DNA from: Murdochiella sp. Marseille-P8839
GTDB taxonomy: Bacteria; Bacillota; Clostridia; Tissierellales; Peptoniphilaceae
Length of the DNA stretch: 64,000 bases
Direction of reading: 5' to 3'
Assembly: GCA_019753405.1 (NCBI GenBank)
Contig: JAIKLF010000003.1
Location: 62,001 to 126,000, forward strand
The number at the start of each line of letters is the position of its first letter. The stretch's first letter is position 1. Below, in pieces: positions 7,135 through 16,187 of this stretch. The notes under the pieces are model-generated. The model did not search any database. It was not told the origin of the DNA and saw only the letters and a list, made by a program, of their open reading frames with translations. The position numbers and the translations under genes were made by a program.

Positions 7135-9570
7135 TTATTGACCATCCGGCATCCATACCAGGAAGAGATCCTGCACCTGAATATTGGTCTTTTTCGGCTT
7201 GATGTCCACCTCTTCAACCGTATCGCGCTCCGTCGAGAACCGCTCACTCACCTGTTCCAGCTCTGCGGCAAGCGCCTCTTCCAGACGCTGGAACTCCTGC
7301 TGATAGGCCTCCACATTTGCCTCGGCACGGCGAATATCCTCTTCCTGCGCACGTTGACGGCTCAACGAACGCGCAGAGCTTCCCATGCGCGTAACCATCG
7401 ACGAACTGATTTTCTTGCGTCCGAATAGTCCACCCAAAAGCGCCGAGCCGACACTGACCATCGTACTTTGTTTCGCCGCTTCCGCCTGCGTTTCTTCGCG
7501 TTGCACCGCCAATTCCGCCTTGCGAATGCGCTCCTGCATCGTATTGAGCTTCTTTTGATAGGTCTCCTTGATCTTTTGCATCTCCCGATCACGCGCTTCA
7601 CGAAGCGCAGTGTCAACACGAATTGCAAATTCCTCTTCTTCGCCCGGGCGCCCATAAATTCCGGTCGCACGTTGGAACGGAACACGCAAACGCTCATTGG
7701 CATAAACGAAATTCTTCAACGACGTTTTCGCATTTTTTATCACGTCTCCGGCTAATGCCTCAAAGGCAAAGGGTTGAAACGCAGCCCCCTGCGGAACATC
7801 TGCCTGCAAGGTGAAGGATGCCGGGTCCTCTCTCTGCGCATTCTGCCAGTCCGCACCCAACGGCGGCTCGGGAATCGTCGTCAAATAAAAGCATGCTTTT
7901 TCGGAAGCGATTCCCGCTTTTTCGTCTTCATAAAAGATTTTCGCACTGCCACAAAGATACGCGGTATACGATGCCGCACCCGCAGCCGGATGATAATAGG
8001 CCACAATGCCCTTTGGCAACAGTGACGGAACGGCGGAGGCCTGTGAAGGGAAAGCTTCTTCCGGAATAGCGGAATCTTGCAAATTGGCCGTCGCACCAGA
8101 CACGGCGGGGGCTTGCGAATCGACTGTCTCTCCCGGCATATCGACCGACTCCGTAGCTGTATCTGATTCGTCCGCTCCCTTCGTCAATGCCTTCAGCTGC
8201 ATCCCCGTCAAGGGGCCTGCAAGATAGGACATCGTCCAGCGCGTGGAAAACAGTGCATCCGCGCGGGCGTGAATGTTATGCACATAGAACGTGCGCTTAG
8301 GCAGGCGAGAGAGCAGGGCGTTTAATTCGCTACGGTTTTGCGCCAACGTCCCGTCCGCATCCATGCCGTCCAAGAGGCGATCGCGATCCTGTTGCGTTTG
8401 CAAATGGCCGATAAACCAGGTGCCGATGTTGGAAAGACCTTTATAATCCAAATCCGCCGGATTCTGCGTGGCTAAGACAATGCCGAGGCCGAACGCTCTA
8501 GCCTGTTTCAGGAGCGTCATCATCGGCGCTTTCGAAGCGGGATTGGCCACCGGCGGAAAATAACCCTGCACCTCATCCATATAGAGAAGTGCACGCAAGG
8601 CAGACTGTCCGCTTTGACGACGCATCCAACCCACCACTTGATTGAGAATGAGCGTAACCACAAACATCCGCTCCCTGTCATTCAAATGGGCCAGCGAAAG
8701 AATGGCCACGCGCGGCTTACCTTCCGGAGTGTAGAGCAAACGCTGCGGATCCGGCGCCACGCCTTCTCGCCAGGTGGCAAATTGGGGCGACGCAAAGAGT
8801 TGGTTAAAGCGCATTGCCAAGGCCAGGCGCTCTTTTTCCGGATAAAACGCTTCAAGTGGCATCACGCCGAGTTTGTCGATTCCCGGCTGCTGAATAGCGG
8901 AAATCAACGACGGCAAATCCATCGCTTCTCCGGCCTTCCAGCGCGTAGAAAGCAATGTGCTTAACAGAAGATGTGCCTTACTGGTCAGCGGATCCGCATC
9001 CACGTCCACCAAGGCCAAAAGCCCCGCCACGGTCGATGAAACGTAAGCGTTAAAACTCTCTTCCTCCGCAAGGATCGCCTCCGGCGGCATTTGCGCTACA
9101 TCCATCACGGAAAGCGGCTCACCCGTACGTGAGCCCGGCGTATAGACCGTAATATCAGCCTGTGAAAGAAGAGCAACGCGTGCCGCATCCATGCCGGCTG
9201 CCGTTCGTCCTTCCTGCCAGCGCTTCGCCTCCTCTTCGGCATACGCTTCGGCAGACATCCCCGCCTGCTCCGCAGCCTGCGGCGTAATCCACGGCAAGAG
9301 CTTCTTTCCGCTCAGCGAAGGAAAAGCCAATAGGAGATTGGCCATATCCCCTTTCGGATCAATCACGATGGCCGAAAGGCCGTCCACAATCGCCTCTTCG
9401 AGAAGATCAATGCCCAGACCTGTCTTGCCGCTGCCGGTCATGCCGACCAACATCGCATGTGTCGTCAAATCCGAAGATGCATAGAGAAAGGGAATATCTT
9501 CCTTTTCTCCTGTTTCCGGATTGACCTGCTGACCGAGATAAAATTCGCCAAGCCGTTCAATGATTTTCAT
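7135..9570 (-). CDS. HerA/DUF87-type ATP-binding protein
   Basis: An 811-residue P-loop ATPase of the HerA/FtsK-like superfamily. The Walker A is GMTGSGKTGLG near residue 43-53 and the Walker B is LLYMDEVQGYF. These proteins are usually annotated as DUF87 or DUF853 ATPases and probably act as hexameric motors on DNA, but the function of this branch is not established. The C-terminal third is charged and helical (an EMQKIKETYQKKLNTMQERI-like coiled coil), followed by a segment with SVGSALLGGLFGRKK. The start at 9570 is preferred over upstream Met codons because GAAAGGAAAG precedes it and the conserved N-terminal MKIIERLGEFYLG follows. Confidence 0.88.
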   Translation of the reverse strand: MKIIERLGEFYLGQQVNPETGEKEDIPFLYASSDLTTHAMLVGMTGSGKTGLGIDLLEEAIVDGLSAIVIDPKGDMANLLLAFPSLSGKKLLPWITPQAAEQAGMSAEAYAEEEAKRWQEGRTAAGMDAARVALLSQADITVYTPGSRTGEPLSVMDVAQMPPEAILAEEESFNAYVSSTVAGLLALVDVDADPLTSKAHLLLSTLLSTRWKAGEAMDLPSLISAIQQPGIDKLGVMPLEAFYPEKERLALAMRFNQLFASPQFATWREGVAPDPQRLLYTPEGKPRVAILSLAHLNDRERMFVVTLILNQVVGWMRRQSGQSALRALLYMDEVQGYFPPVANPASKAPMMTLLKQARAFGLGIVLATQNPADLDYKGLSNIGTWFIGHLQTQQDRDRLLDGMDADGTLAQNRSELNALLSRLPKRTFYVHNIHARADALFSTRWTMSYLAGPLTGMQLKALTKGADESDTATESVDMPGETVDSQAPAVSGATANLQDSAIPEEAFPSQASAVPSLLPKGIVAYYHPAAGAASYTAYLCGSAKIFYEDEKAGIASEKACFYLTTIPEPPLGADWQNAQREDPASFTLQADVPQGAAFQPFAFEALAGDVIKNAKTSLKNFVYANERLRVPFQRATGIYGRPGEEEEFAIRVDTALREARDREMQKIKETYQKKLNTMQERIRKAELAVQREETQAEAAKQSTMVSVGSALLGGLFGRKKISSSMVTRMGSSARSLSRQRAQEEDIRRAEANVEAYQQEFQRLEEALAAELEQVSERFSTERDTVEEVDIKPKKTNIQVQDLFLVWMPDGQ

Positions 9571-9675
9571 GCGCTTTCCTTTCTCCATATAGGAAGTTTT
9601 TCTCCGCCTTGCCGGATCTGAAAAGGCGACTTTGCGCCGATACCCCACCTCTCCATGGCGACATCCGCCTTGCTG

Positions 9676-11046
9676 TTAAATTCGCAACTCCACCCATTTT
9701 CCGCGGCGGAAGCGCGCCACCATAAGAATGGCGCTTGAAAACTGGTGTGCCAGAATGCCCAACCAGATTCCGTCAATGCCCATATGAAACGTCTGCACCA
9801 AAACGATGGTCACTACGGAACGAATGACCGTAATCGTAATCGTGGAAACCAAGAGGGTGTAGCGCACATCTCCCGCAGCACGCAGCGCTCCTGCACAGAC
9901 GATGGACACAATCTGGAAAAATACGATAAACATCACATAGCGCGAAATGCGAATGCCGCGCGTAATGAAGCTCGCTTCGCTGAAGGTAATGCGGAAGAAC
10001 GCACCGCCGAAAAAGAACAACGTGACAAACCACAGCACAGAGAGTATGCTGCCAAGAAATAGGCACGTATAGCCGTAATCCATGGCTTTCTTTTTCTTTC
10101 CTGCGCCCAGGGCCGACCCCGTAGAGGCCACCGCCGCCGTCTGCATCCCGCTGGCCAGCGAAAAGCCGAAGTTCAAAAGGTTCATGCCCACGTTATGTGT
10201 TGCGAAGACTTCCGTTCCAAGACTTGCCGCCTGCATGGCAGTGACCATGAAGCCCACACGCATCAACAGATTTTCAATAAAAATATTCACCGCCAGCGAT
10301 GCCACCGTTTTCAATGCATCCCAGGCCGGGCGCACCTTCTTTTGCAGACAATAGCGCACCTGAATGAAACTGTCGTGCTTAAATAGCGAAGCGATGCTGA
10401 CCACCAAACCGAACATCTGGCCGATGACCGATGCAATGGCTGCACCGCTTACCCCCAGCGCCGGAAAGCCCAAATGCCCTTCGATCAACAAATAGTTGCA
10501 GGAAATGTTGACCACACTGGCTGTGACGTTCGACACAAAAGCTACACGCGTATTTCCGGAACCGCTATGTCCGGCATTGATAATCATGGTCGCGATGTTG
10601 AATACGATGCCGGTAAGAAGAATACGCAGATAATTCGCCGCATCATCATGGATCTCCGGGTTTGACCCCATAAAGCGCAAAAGCGGATCATAAAACAGAT
10701 TGACGACGATAGCGATAAAGACGTAAATGACCAGCGAGAGCAGCAGGACGGTCATGACCGTCTGATTGGCCTCGACCCGTTTTCCTTCCCCTTTTCTTCG
10801 GGCTACAATGGCTGCCACCGCGACATACATCGCAATAATCGGCGCCAAAAACAGGAAAACCGGTTGAATGGTAATGCCGACTGCGGCTACCGCCGCCGGT
10901 CCCAATGGAGATACCATCACGGTATCAATAATGTTGGTAATCGTCGTCGCCAGGTTTTCCAAGATCGACGGCCACGCCAGACCGAAAATCTTGCGCACCA
11001 TATTTAGTTCCAAGAATGTCCATCGTTTTTGCTGTTCTTGTTCCAT
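9676..11046 (-). CDS. MATE family efflux transporter
   Basis: A 456-residue integral membrane protein with about twelve hydrophobic segments and the MATE N-terminal pattern (IFGLAWPSILENLATTITNIIDTVMV). Members export cationic drugs or metabolites in exchange for Na+ or H+. The substrate is not predictable here. It is preceded on the same strand by the acetyltransferase gene after a 124-bp gap, and its own Shine-Dalgarno is weak. Confidence 0.93.
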   Translation of the reverse strand: MEQEQQKRWTFLELNMVRKIFGLAWPSILENLATTITNIIDTVMVSPLGPAAVAAVGITIQPVFLFLAPIIAMYVAVAAIVARRKGEGKRVEANQTVMTVLLLSLVIYVFIAIVVNLFYDPLLRFMGSNPEIHDDAANYLRILLTGIVFNIATMIINAGHSGSGNTRVAFVSNVTASVVNISCNYLLIEGHLGFPALGVSGAAIASVIGQMFGLVVSIASLFKHDSFIQVRYCLQKKVRPAWDALKTVASLAVNIFIENLLMRVGFMVTAMQAASLGTEVFATHNVGMNLLNFGFSLASGMQTAAVASTGSALGAGKKKKAMDYGYTCLFLGSILSVLWFVTLFFFGGAFFRITFSEASFITRGIRISRYVMFIVFFQIVSIVCAGALRAAGDVRYTLLVSTITITVIRSVVTIVLVQTFHMGIDGIWLGILAHQFSSAILMVARFRRGKWVELRI

Positions 11047-11170
11047 GCTCTCTCGCTTTTTCTCTTTCTTTTTCGGGATGGTATCGCCAAGGCTTCATCG
11101 CCCGACATCCAAGAATGTTTCTTCGTTGACGTTTCCTCTTGCCTCGGCATCACGTTACCAACACCTGGTG

Positions 11171-11680
11171 TTATTCATCCTCCAATATCTTTTGAAAAGC
11201 TTCGCGCGGATCACCGTTTTCCAGTCGTATCACGCCGCAATGCACAAAACCGGCTTTTGCCAGCACCCGCTGCATACCGACATTTTCCTTATGCGTATCA
11301 ATGCGCAGATTGCGCACTCCGCATCGGCGCGCCCGCTCCTCGGTAAAGTGAAACATCGCCCGCGCAAGACCCGGTACCGACGGATCGCCCGCCACCCGAT
11401 GCAGCGTAAAATACGGCTCGGTATTTAACCACGCGCCTTCAATTTCTGCATAATTCGGATCTGGTGTCTCCAGAAGGCAGAACGTGCCGACGACTTGACC
11501 ATCGATAAGACGCAAAAAGCTGCGTTTCGCGTCAAGGTCTTGACGTACTTTTTCTTCGGAAGGCACTCCCGCAGGCCATTGCGTTTGATTGCCCTCCGCA
11601 CGCATCCGCGCACGCCCCATGTCCAATAAGGCCATCACCGCAGGCAAATCGTGCATCGTGGCTTGTCGTATTTCATCCAT
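11171..11680 (-). CDS. GNAT family N-acetyltransferase
   Basis: A 169-residue GNAT acetyltransferase using acetyl-CoA. Typical features are the N-terminal IRQATMHDLPAVMALLD, the central beta region GTFCLLETPDPNY, and a C-terminal LRIDTHKENVGMQRVLAKAG segment with the Asn and aromatic positions of motif B. The ATG at 11680 is preferred over an upstream in-frame ATG because GAAAGGA lies before it. The acceptor substrate is unknown. Confidence 0.88.
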   Translation of the reverse strand: MDEIRQATMHDLPAVMALLDMGRARMRAEGNQTQWPAGVPSEEKVRQDLDAKRSFLRLIDGQVVGTFCLLETPDPNYAEIEGAWLNTEPYFTLHRVAGDPSVPGLARAMFHFTEERARRCGVRNLRIDTHKENVGMQRVLAKAGFVHCGVIRLENGDPREAFQKILEDE

Positions 11681-12100
11681 GTTACGGTTCCTTTCGGCAC
11701 GTCCGCCGTGGCGGCACATTCTTTTTCATCGCACTGCGCATAACTGCGCTTCCCGCATCTTTTTCCTTATAGTATACGATAGTTATTCCTTTTTCACGGC
11801 GCAGACCGAAAAAAAGTGTTTCGCTTTGTTTCTTTTTTCGTTTCCTTTTTCTTCCTTGTTTCCCCAAGAAAAGCGCTTTTTCGATGGTTTTTCGTTTTCC
11901 TCTTTTTTGGCGTTTCCACCATATCTTGTTTGTTACCTTGGCAAGAAAACCTATATATCGTAGAATAAAACCAATCGCTTACGGCGTCGGCCGAGACAAG
12001 TCCCAAGGCCAAGCCGTGCCAAAATCGACGTAAAAACGGCGTCAAAACAACACTGCCCGGCCATGCCGAGGCAAATACCATGAACCGGGAAGGATGCTCC
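11681..12100. other. Divergent intergenic region, GNAT / nrdA
   Basis: This 420-bp stretch is pyrimidine-rich on the plus strand and contains the nrdA promoter described separately. No gene is supported. Its 3' part, from about 11967 to 12100, would be the nrdA leader. Confidence 0.6.
11938..11966 (+). promoter_or_regulatory. Candidate sigma-A promoter of nrdAB
   Basis: TTGGCA (11938-11943) and TAGAAT (11961-11966) are separated by 17 bp. The spacer contains CTATATAT, which only loosely resembles an NrdR box. The leader to the chosen nrdA start is about 130 bp. Confidence 0.5.
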
Positions 12101-14665
12101 ATGCAAGTCATAAAACGAGACGGCCGCATCGTGCCGTACGAGAGAAAAAAGATTGAACAGGCGATGGCGAAAGCCTTTGCTCAGGTGAATAAGGCCATCT
12201 CCGAGGAAGAACTCAGCGCGCTGGTCGACCATGTCGAAGCGCGCTTCTCCGACGCCCATGAACTGTCGGTTGAGGCCATACAGGATCGCGTCGAGTTACA
12301 GCTGATGGAAGCGGACCATTACGAAGTCGCAAAGAGCTATATTCTCTATCGGGAAGAGCGGCGCAAAAAGCGCATGATCCGCTCCCGTTTAGAGAGCTAT
12401 TTTCCGGAAGTGCGGGTGTTGCATGACGTACTGTTGGCCATCGAAGACGCCTTCCGTGACGACATCTATGATCTGCGCCATCTGCTTTACAAGTTTGAAA
12501 GTTTCTATAAAGAAGGGAAAAGTGTTGCCGAGCGCATGGAGGCACTGATTCACGCTGCGATTGAGCTGACCGATGAAGAAGCCACCCGCTGGGAATTCAT
12601 CGCTGCACGCTTTTATGGCATTCAGTACCATCAGCGCTTGGAAAAGACCTGGCAAAAGCGGATCGCCGAAGGAAAGGTTCCCGGCATTGACCACCCCCGC
12701 ACGCTTCGTTTTTCTGAGAAATTGCGCTCCATGCATGCCGAAGGTCTCTATGGCGACGAAGTGCTGGAACACTATACCGTCGAGGAATTGGAAGAAGCCG
12801 CCGGTTGGATCGATGAATCGGCCGACCTGCTGTTTAACTATTCCGGCTATGATCTGCTCGTCAATCGCTACGTCGTACGCAGCTTCGACCTCGAGCCGCT
12901 GGAAACCATCCAGGAAATGATGCTGGGCATTGCGCTGTTTTTAGCCATTCCGGAAAAAGAGCGGCGCATGTATTGGGCAAAAGAGTTCTATCTCATGCTC
13001 AGCTCCTTGAAAGTAACCATGGCGACACCGACGCTTGCCAACGCCCGCAAGCCTTTCCACCAGCTGAGCTCCTGCTTTATTGACACCGTTCCCGACGATC
13101 TGAAAGGGATTTATCGCTCCATCACCAATTTTGCCAACGTCTCGAAATTCGGTGGCGGAATGGGTCTCTATTTCGGTAAAGTTCGCGCCGCTGGCGCCTC
13201 GATTCGTGGCTTTAAGGGTGCGGCCGGTGGCGTCATCCGTTGGGTGCGCTTAGCCAACGATACCGCTGTCGCCGTCGATCAACTTGGCGTACGTCAGGGT
13301 GCGGTTGCCGTCTATCTCGATTGCTGGCACAAAGATGTGCCGGAGTTTTTACAGCTACGCACCAACAACGGCGATGATCGCATGAAAGCTCATGACGTCT
13401 TCCCGGCCATCTGCTATCCCGACTATTTCTGGGAACAAGTGGAAACCAATATGGAAGGCCAGTGGGGTCTATTAGACCCGCATGAAATTCTCACCGTCAA
13501 AGGCTATGCGCTGGAAGATTCCTATGGCAAAGAATGGACGGAAAAATATCTGGACTGCTTAAGCGATGAGCGCATTTCAAAGCGCTGGATTCCCATTAAG
13601 GAAATGGTGCGCCTGATGATCAAGAGTCTCGTCGAAACGGGCACCCCCTTTACCTTTAACCGGGATGTCGTCAACCGCGCCAACCCGAATAAAGATAAGG
13701 GCATTATCTACTGCTCCAACCTCTGCACGGAAATTGCACAGAATATGTCCGCTACGGAAACACTGGATGAAGAAATCGTCACGACGGAATCCGCCGGCGG
13801 CGATCCCATCATCGTCACCAAGACGAAGCCGGGCGATTACGTTGTTTGCAACTTGGCAAGCCTCAACTTAGGAAAAATCAACGTTCATGATGCCGAAGAG
13901 TTTCGCCGCATCACAACAGCGGCCGTTCGGGCGCTGGATAATGTCATCGAGCTCAACTACTTCCCGGTATCGGCGGCCAAGGTCAATAACAGCAACTATC
14001 GTCCCATCGGTCTCGGCGTTTCCGGCTATCATCACCTTTTAGCCAATGAGCGCGTCTTCTGGGAATCGGAAGAACACCTGGCGCTTGCCGATCGCGTCTT
14101 TGAAGACATGAACTATTACGCCATCACCGCCTCCATGGAAAATGCGAAGGAAAAGGGCGCCTATCCCTATTTTGCCGGCTCGGCATGGGAGGATGGCACG
14201 TATTTCACCGACCGTAACTATACCGATGAGCGCTGGAAGGCGCTGGCAGCGGCAGTCAAGCAGTATGGTCTGCGCAACGGCTATCTGTTGGCGATCGCGC
14301 CCACGTCGTCCACGTCCATTATTGCCGGTACATCGCCAGGCGTGGATCCGGTCATGAACCGCTTCTATTATGATGAGAAAAAGAACGGTCTGATTCCGCG
14401 CGTTGCACCGGATCTCAGCCTTTCCAATTACGTCTATTACAATGCTGCGCATCAGACGGATCAGTCCTGGTCCATCAAAGCCGCCGGCGTGCGCACCCGC
14501 CATGTCGACCAGGCGACCAGCATGAACCTGTATATCACGAACGACTTTACCTTCCGACAGATCTTAAGCCTATATCTGGAAGCCTATCATGCCGGCTTAA
14601 AAACCCTTTACTACATCCGTTCCAAGAGTTTGCAGGTAGAGGATTGTGAGAGCTGCGCGGTATAA
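12101..14665 (+). CDS. nrdA: Ribonucleoside-diphosphate reductase, alpha subunit (class I)
   Basis: An 854-residue large subunit of class I ribonucleotide reductase, which makes deoxyribonucleotides together with NrdB. An N-terminal ATP-cone begins with QVIKRDGRIVPYERKK. The catalytic barrel includes LSSCFID (active-site Cys), the glycine-rich KFGGGMGLYFGK, and the NLCTEI segment (Asn-Cys-Glu of the active site). The extreme C terminus, CESCAV, carries the CxxC pair re-reduced by thioredoxin or glutaredoxin-like donors. The start at 12101 follows GGAAGGA; an in-frame ATG 21 bp upstream is possible but lacks a good ribosome binding site. nrdB follows after 143 bp. Confidence 0.96.
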   Translation: MQVIKRDGRIVPYERKKIEQAMAKAFAQVNKAISEEELSALVDHVEARFSDAHELSVEAIQDRVELQLMEADHYEVAKSYILYREERRKKRMIRSRLESYFPEVRVLHDVLLAIEDAFRDDIYDLRHLLYKFESFYKEGKSVAERMEALIHAAIELTDEEATRWEFIAARFYGIQYHQRLEKTWQKRIAEGKVPGIDHPRTLRFSEKLRSMHAEGLYGDEVLEHYTVEELEEAAGWIDESADLLFNYSGYDLLVNRYVVRSFDLEPLETIQEMMLGIALFLAIPEKERRMYWAKEFYLMLSSLKVTMATPTLANARKPFHQLSSCFIDTVPDDLKGIYRSITNFANVSKFGGGMGLYFGKVRAAGASIRGFKGAAGGVIRWVRLANDTAVAVDQLGVRQGAVAVYLDCWHKDVPEFLQLRTNNGDDRMKAHDVFPAICYPDYFWEQVETNMEGQWGLLDPHEILTVKGYALEDSYGKEWTEKYLDCLSDERISKRWIPIKEMVRLMIKSLVETGTPFTFNRDVVNRANPNKDKGIIYCSNLCTEIAQNMSATETLDEEIVTTESAGGDPIIVTKTKPGDYVVCNLASLNLGKINVHDAEEFRRITTAAVRALDNVIELNYFPVSAAKVNNSNYRPIGLGVSGYHHLLANERVFWESEEHLALADRVFEDMNYYAITASMENAKEKGAYPYFAGSAWEDGTYFTDRNYTDERWKALAAAVKQYGLRNGYLLAIAPTSSTSIIAGTSPGVDPVMNRFYYDEKKNGLIPRVAPDLSLSNYVYYNAAHQTDQSWSIKAAGVRTRHVDQATSMNLYITNDFTFRQILSLYLEAYHAGLKTLYYIRSKSLQVEDCESCAV

Positions 14666-14808
14666 TAACAAAAAGGTGATTTCGCCCTGCGTTTCACGAG
14701 GACAGCGCTGCAACAAAGCCGTGACGTTACAACGTCTGCACGCAGCGATGCGCTGAGAGGGCGGCAAGAAGGATGAACGGAGCCGTATGTGGCCAAGAAA
14801 GGATCAAT

Positions 14809-15852
14809 ATGGAACTTATGCGCAAAAACCCGTTGTTTAACCCGGATGGTGACACGGAGCTGGTAAAACGCCGCATGATCGGCGGCAATACCACCAACCT
14901 CAACGATTTCAACAACATGAAATACGACTGGGTTTCCGACTGGTATCGTCAGGCCATGAACAATTTCTGGATTCCGGAGGAAATTAACCTGGCACAGGAT
15001 AAAAAGCAGTATCCGCAGCTTGTGGAAGACGAACGGCGTGCCTACGATAAGATCCTCAGCTTCCTGATTTTCCTGGACAGCATTCAGTCGGCCAATCTGC
15101 CGTCCATTTCGCAATACATCACAGCCAATGAGACCAACCTCTGTTTGCATATCCAAACCTACCAGGAATGCATCCATTCCCAGAGTTACAGCTACATGCT
15201 GGATTCCATCTGCGAGCCAAACGAGCGCGACGCGGTGCTGTACCAGTGGAAAAACGATGAACATCTACTTCGCCGCAACAAGTTCATCGGCGACATTTAT
15301 AACGATTTTCAGCAGCAGCCGGATGTGCACAATTTCATGCGCGTGATGATCGGAAATTACATCCTCGAAGGCATTTACTTCTATAGCGGATTCATGTTCT
15401 TCTACAATTTGGCACGCAACGGTCGCATGACCGGCTCGGCGCAGCAAATTCGCTACATCAACCGCGATGAAAATACACACCTTTGGCTTTTCCGCAGCAT
15501 TATCCATGCGCTGCGCGACGAAAACCCGGAGCTTTTCCGCAGCACGTTGCAGGATGAGTACCAACGCATGATTAAAGAAGGCACGGAGCAGGAAATGGCC
15601 TGGGCCGACTACGTGATCGGTAATCGCCTGGAAGGCTTAAATGGCCAGATGTGCGTCGACTATATCCGCTACCTCGGCAACCTGCGCGCGACAGGCCTCG
15701 GTCTTGATCCCATCTTCTCGGGCTATCAGGAAGAACCGGACAGCATGAAATGGGTCTCCAACTACTCCAACGCCAACATGATCCGCACCGACTTCTTCGA
15801 AGCCCGCTCCACTGCCTATGCCAAGAGCGGCGCGCTGGTGGACGATCTGTAA
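14809..15852 (+). CDS. nrdB: Ribonucleoside-diphosphate reductase, beta subunit (class I)
   Basis: A 347-residue radical-generating subunit. Metal and radical positions are intact: Asp90 (LDSIQSANLPS), Glu120 and His123 with Tyr127 in ECIHSQSYSYM, and a later ENTHLW. The E-x2-H-x3-Y spacing matches the stable-tyrosyl-radical type (Tyr122 of E. coli NrdB) rather than the Tyr-less Mn/Fe type. The ATG at 14809 is chosen because AGAAAGGA precedes it; an upstream ATG at 14773 has no spacing to its purine tract. The 143-bp gap after nrdA holds a small GACGTT/AACGTC hairpin. Element copy E follows the stop codon within 3 bp. Confidence 0.95.
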   Translation: MELMRKNPLFNPDGDTELVKRRMIGGNTTNLNDFNNMKYDWVSDWYRQAMNNFWIPEEINLAQDKKQYPQLVEDERRAYDKILSFLIFLDSIQSANLPSISQYITANETNLCLHIQTYQECIHSQSYSYMLDSICEPNERDAVLYQWKNDEHLLRRNKFIGDIYNDFQQQPDVHNFMRVMIGNYILEGIYFYSGFMFFYNLARNGRMTGSAQQIRYINRDENTHLWLFRSIIHALRDENPELFRSTLQDEYQRMIKEGTEQEMAWADYVIGNRLEGLNGQMCVDYIRYLGNLRATGLGLDPIFSGYQEEPDSMKWVSNYSNANMIRTDFFEARSTAYAKSGALVDDL

Positions 15853-15854
15853 AA

Positions 15855-16022
15855 CCAAGCCACCCTGTCCGCTCGTCGCTCGCTTCTCCTCGCCAAAGCC
15901 AAGCCATCCCGTCCGCTCGTCGAAGAGGCGACTTGCGGACAGGCGGCTTGGCGGGGAAAATCGACGCAGGGACGAGGCGCTTGAGCAGAGAATGAGGGCG
16001 CAGGGACAGGGTGGCTTGGCCG
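15855..16022 (+). repeat. Inverted-repeat element family 1, copy E
   Basis: Left arm CCAAGCCACCCTGTCCGC begins 3 bp after the nrdB stop. Two right arms are present (15935-15952 and 16001-16020), the second ending CAGGGTGGCTTGG and matching the left arm better. CGCTTCTCCTCG and CTCGTCGAAGAGGCGAC lie inside. Together with the adhesin terminator it fills the 335 bp between nrdB and the adhesin. Confidence 0.75.
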
Positions 16023-16107
16023 GAAGTTGGATCACACACATAATGGAATTTGGACAGTAGAAAGTATTTTTTGTCGGTTATATCGTATAAATTTCCGCTT
16101 TGAAAAA

Positions 16108-16168
16108 AGCAAAAAAAAGGCAAACAAACAGCGGACGGTGTTGAGGATTGACAACACCGTCCGCTGTT
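16108..16168 (-). terminator. Intrinsic terminator of the adhesin gene
   Basis: A 17-bp perfect stem (16127-16143 with 16152-16168, AACAGCGGACGGTGTTG) is followed on the minus strand by a T-rich run (the A-rich stretch 16111-16118). Confidence 0.85.
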
Positions 16169-16187
16169 CCTATTTATTCCTATTTCG

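Noticed and set aside
11944-11963. NrdR box before nrdA
   Set aside because: CTATATAT resembles the core, but flanking bases do not give the palindrome and no second box lies at the usual spacing.
14666-14808. Separate small gene between nrdA and nrdB
   Set aside because: The in-frame ATG at 14773 extends the nrdB frame but has no spacing to its purine tract; the gap has only a small hairpin.
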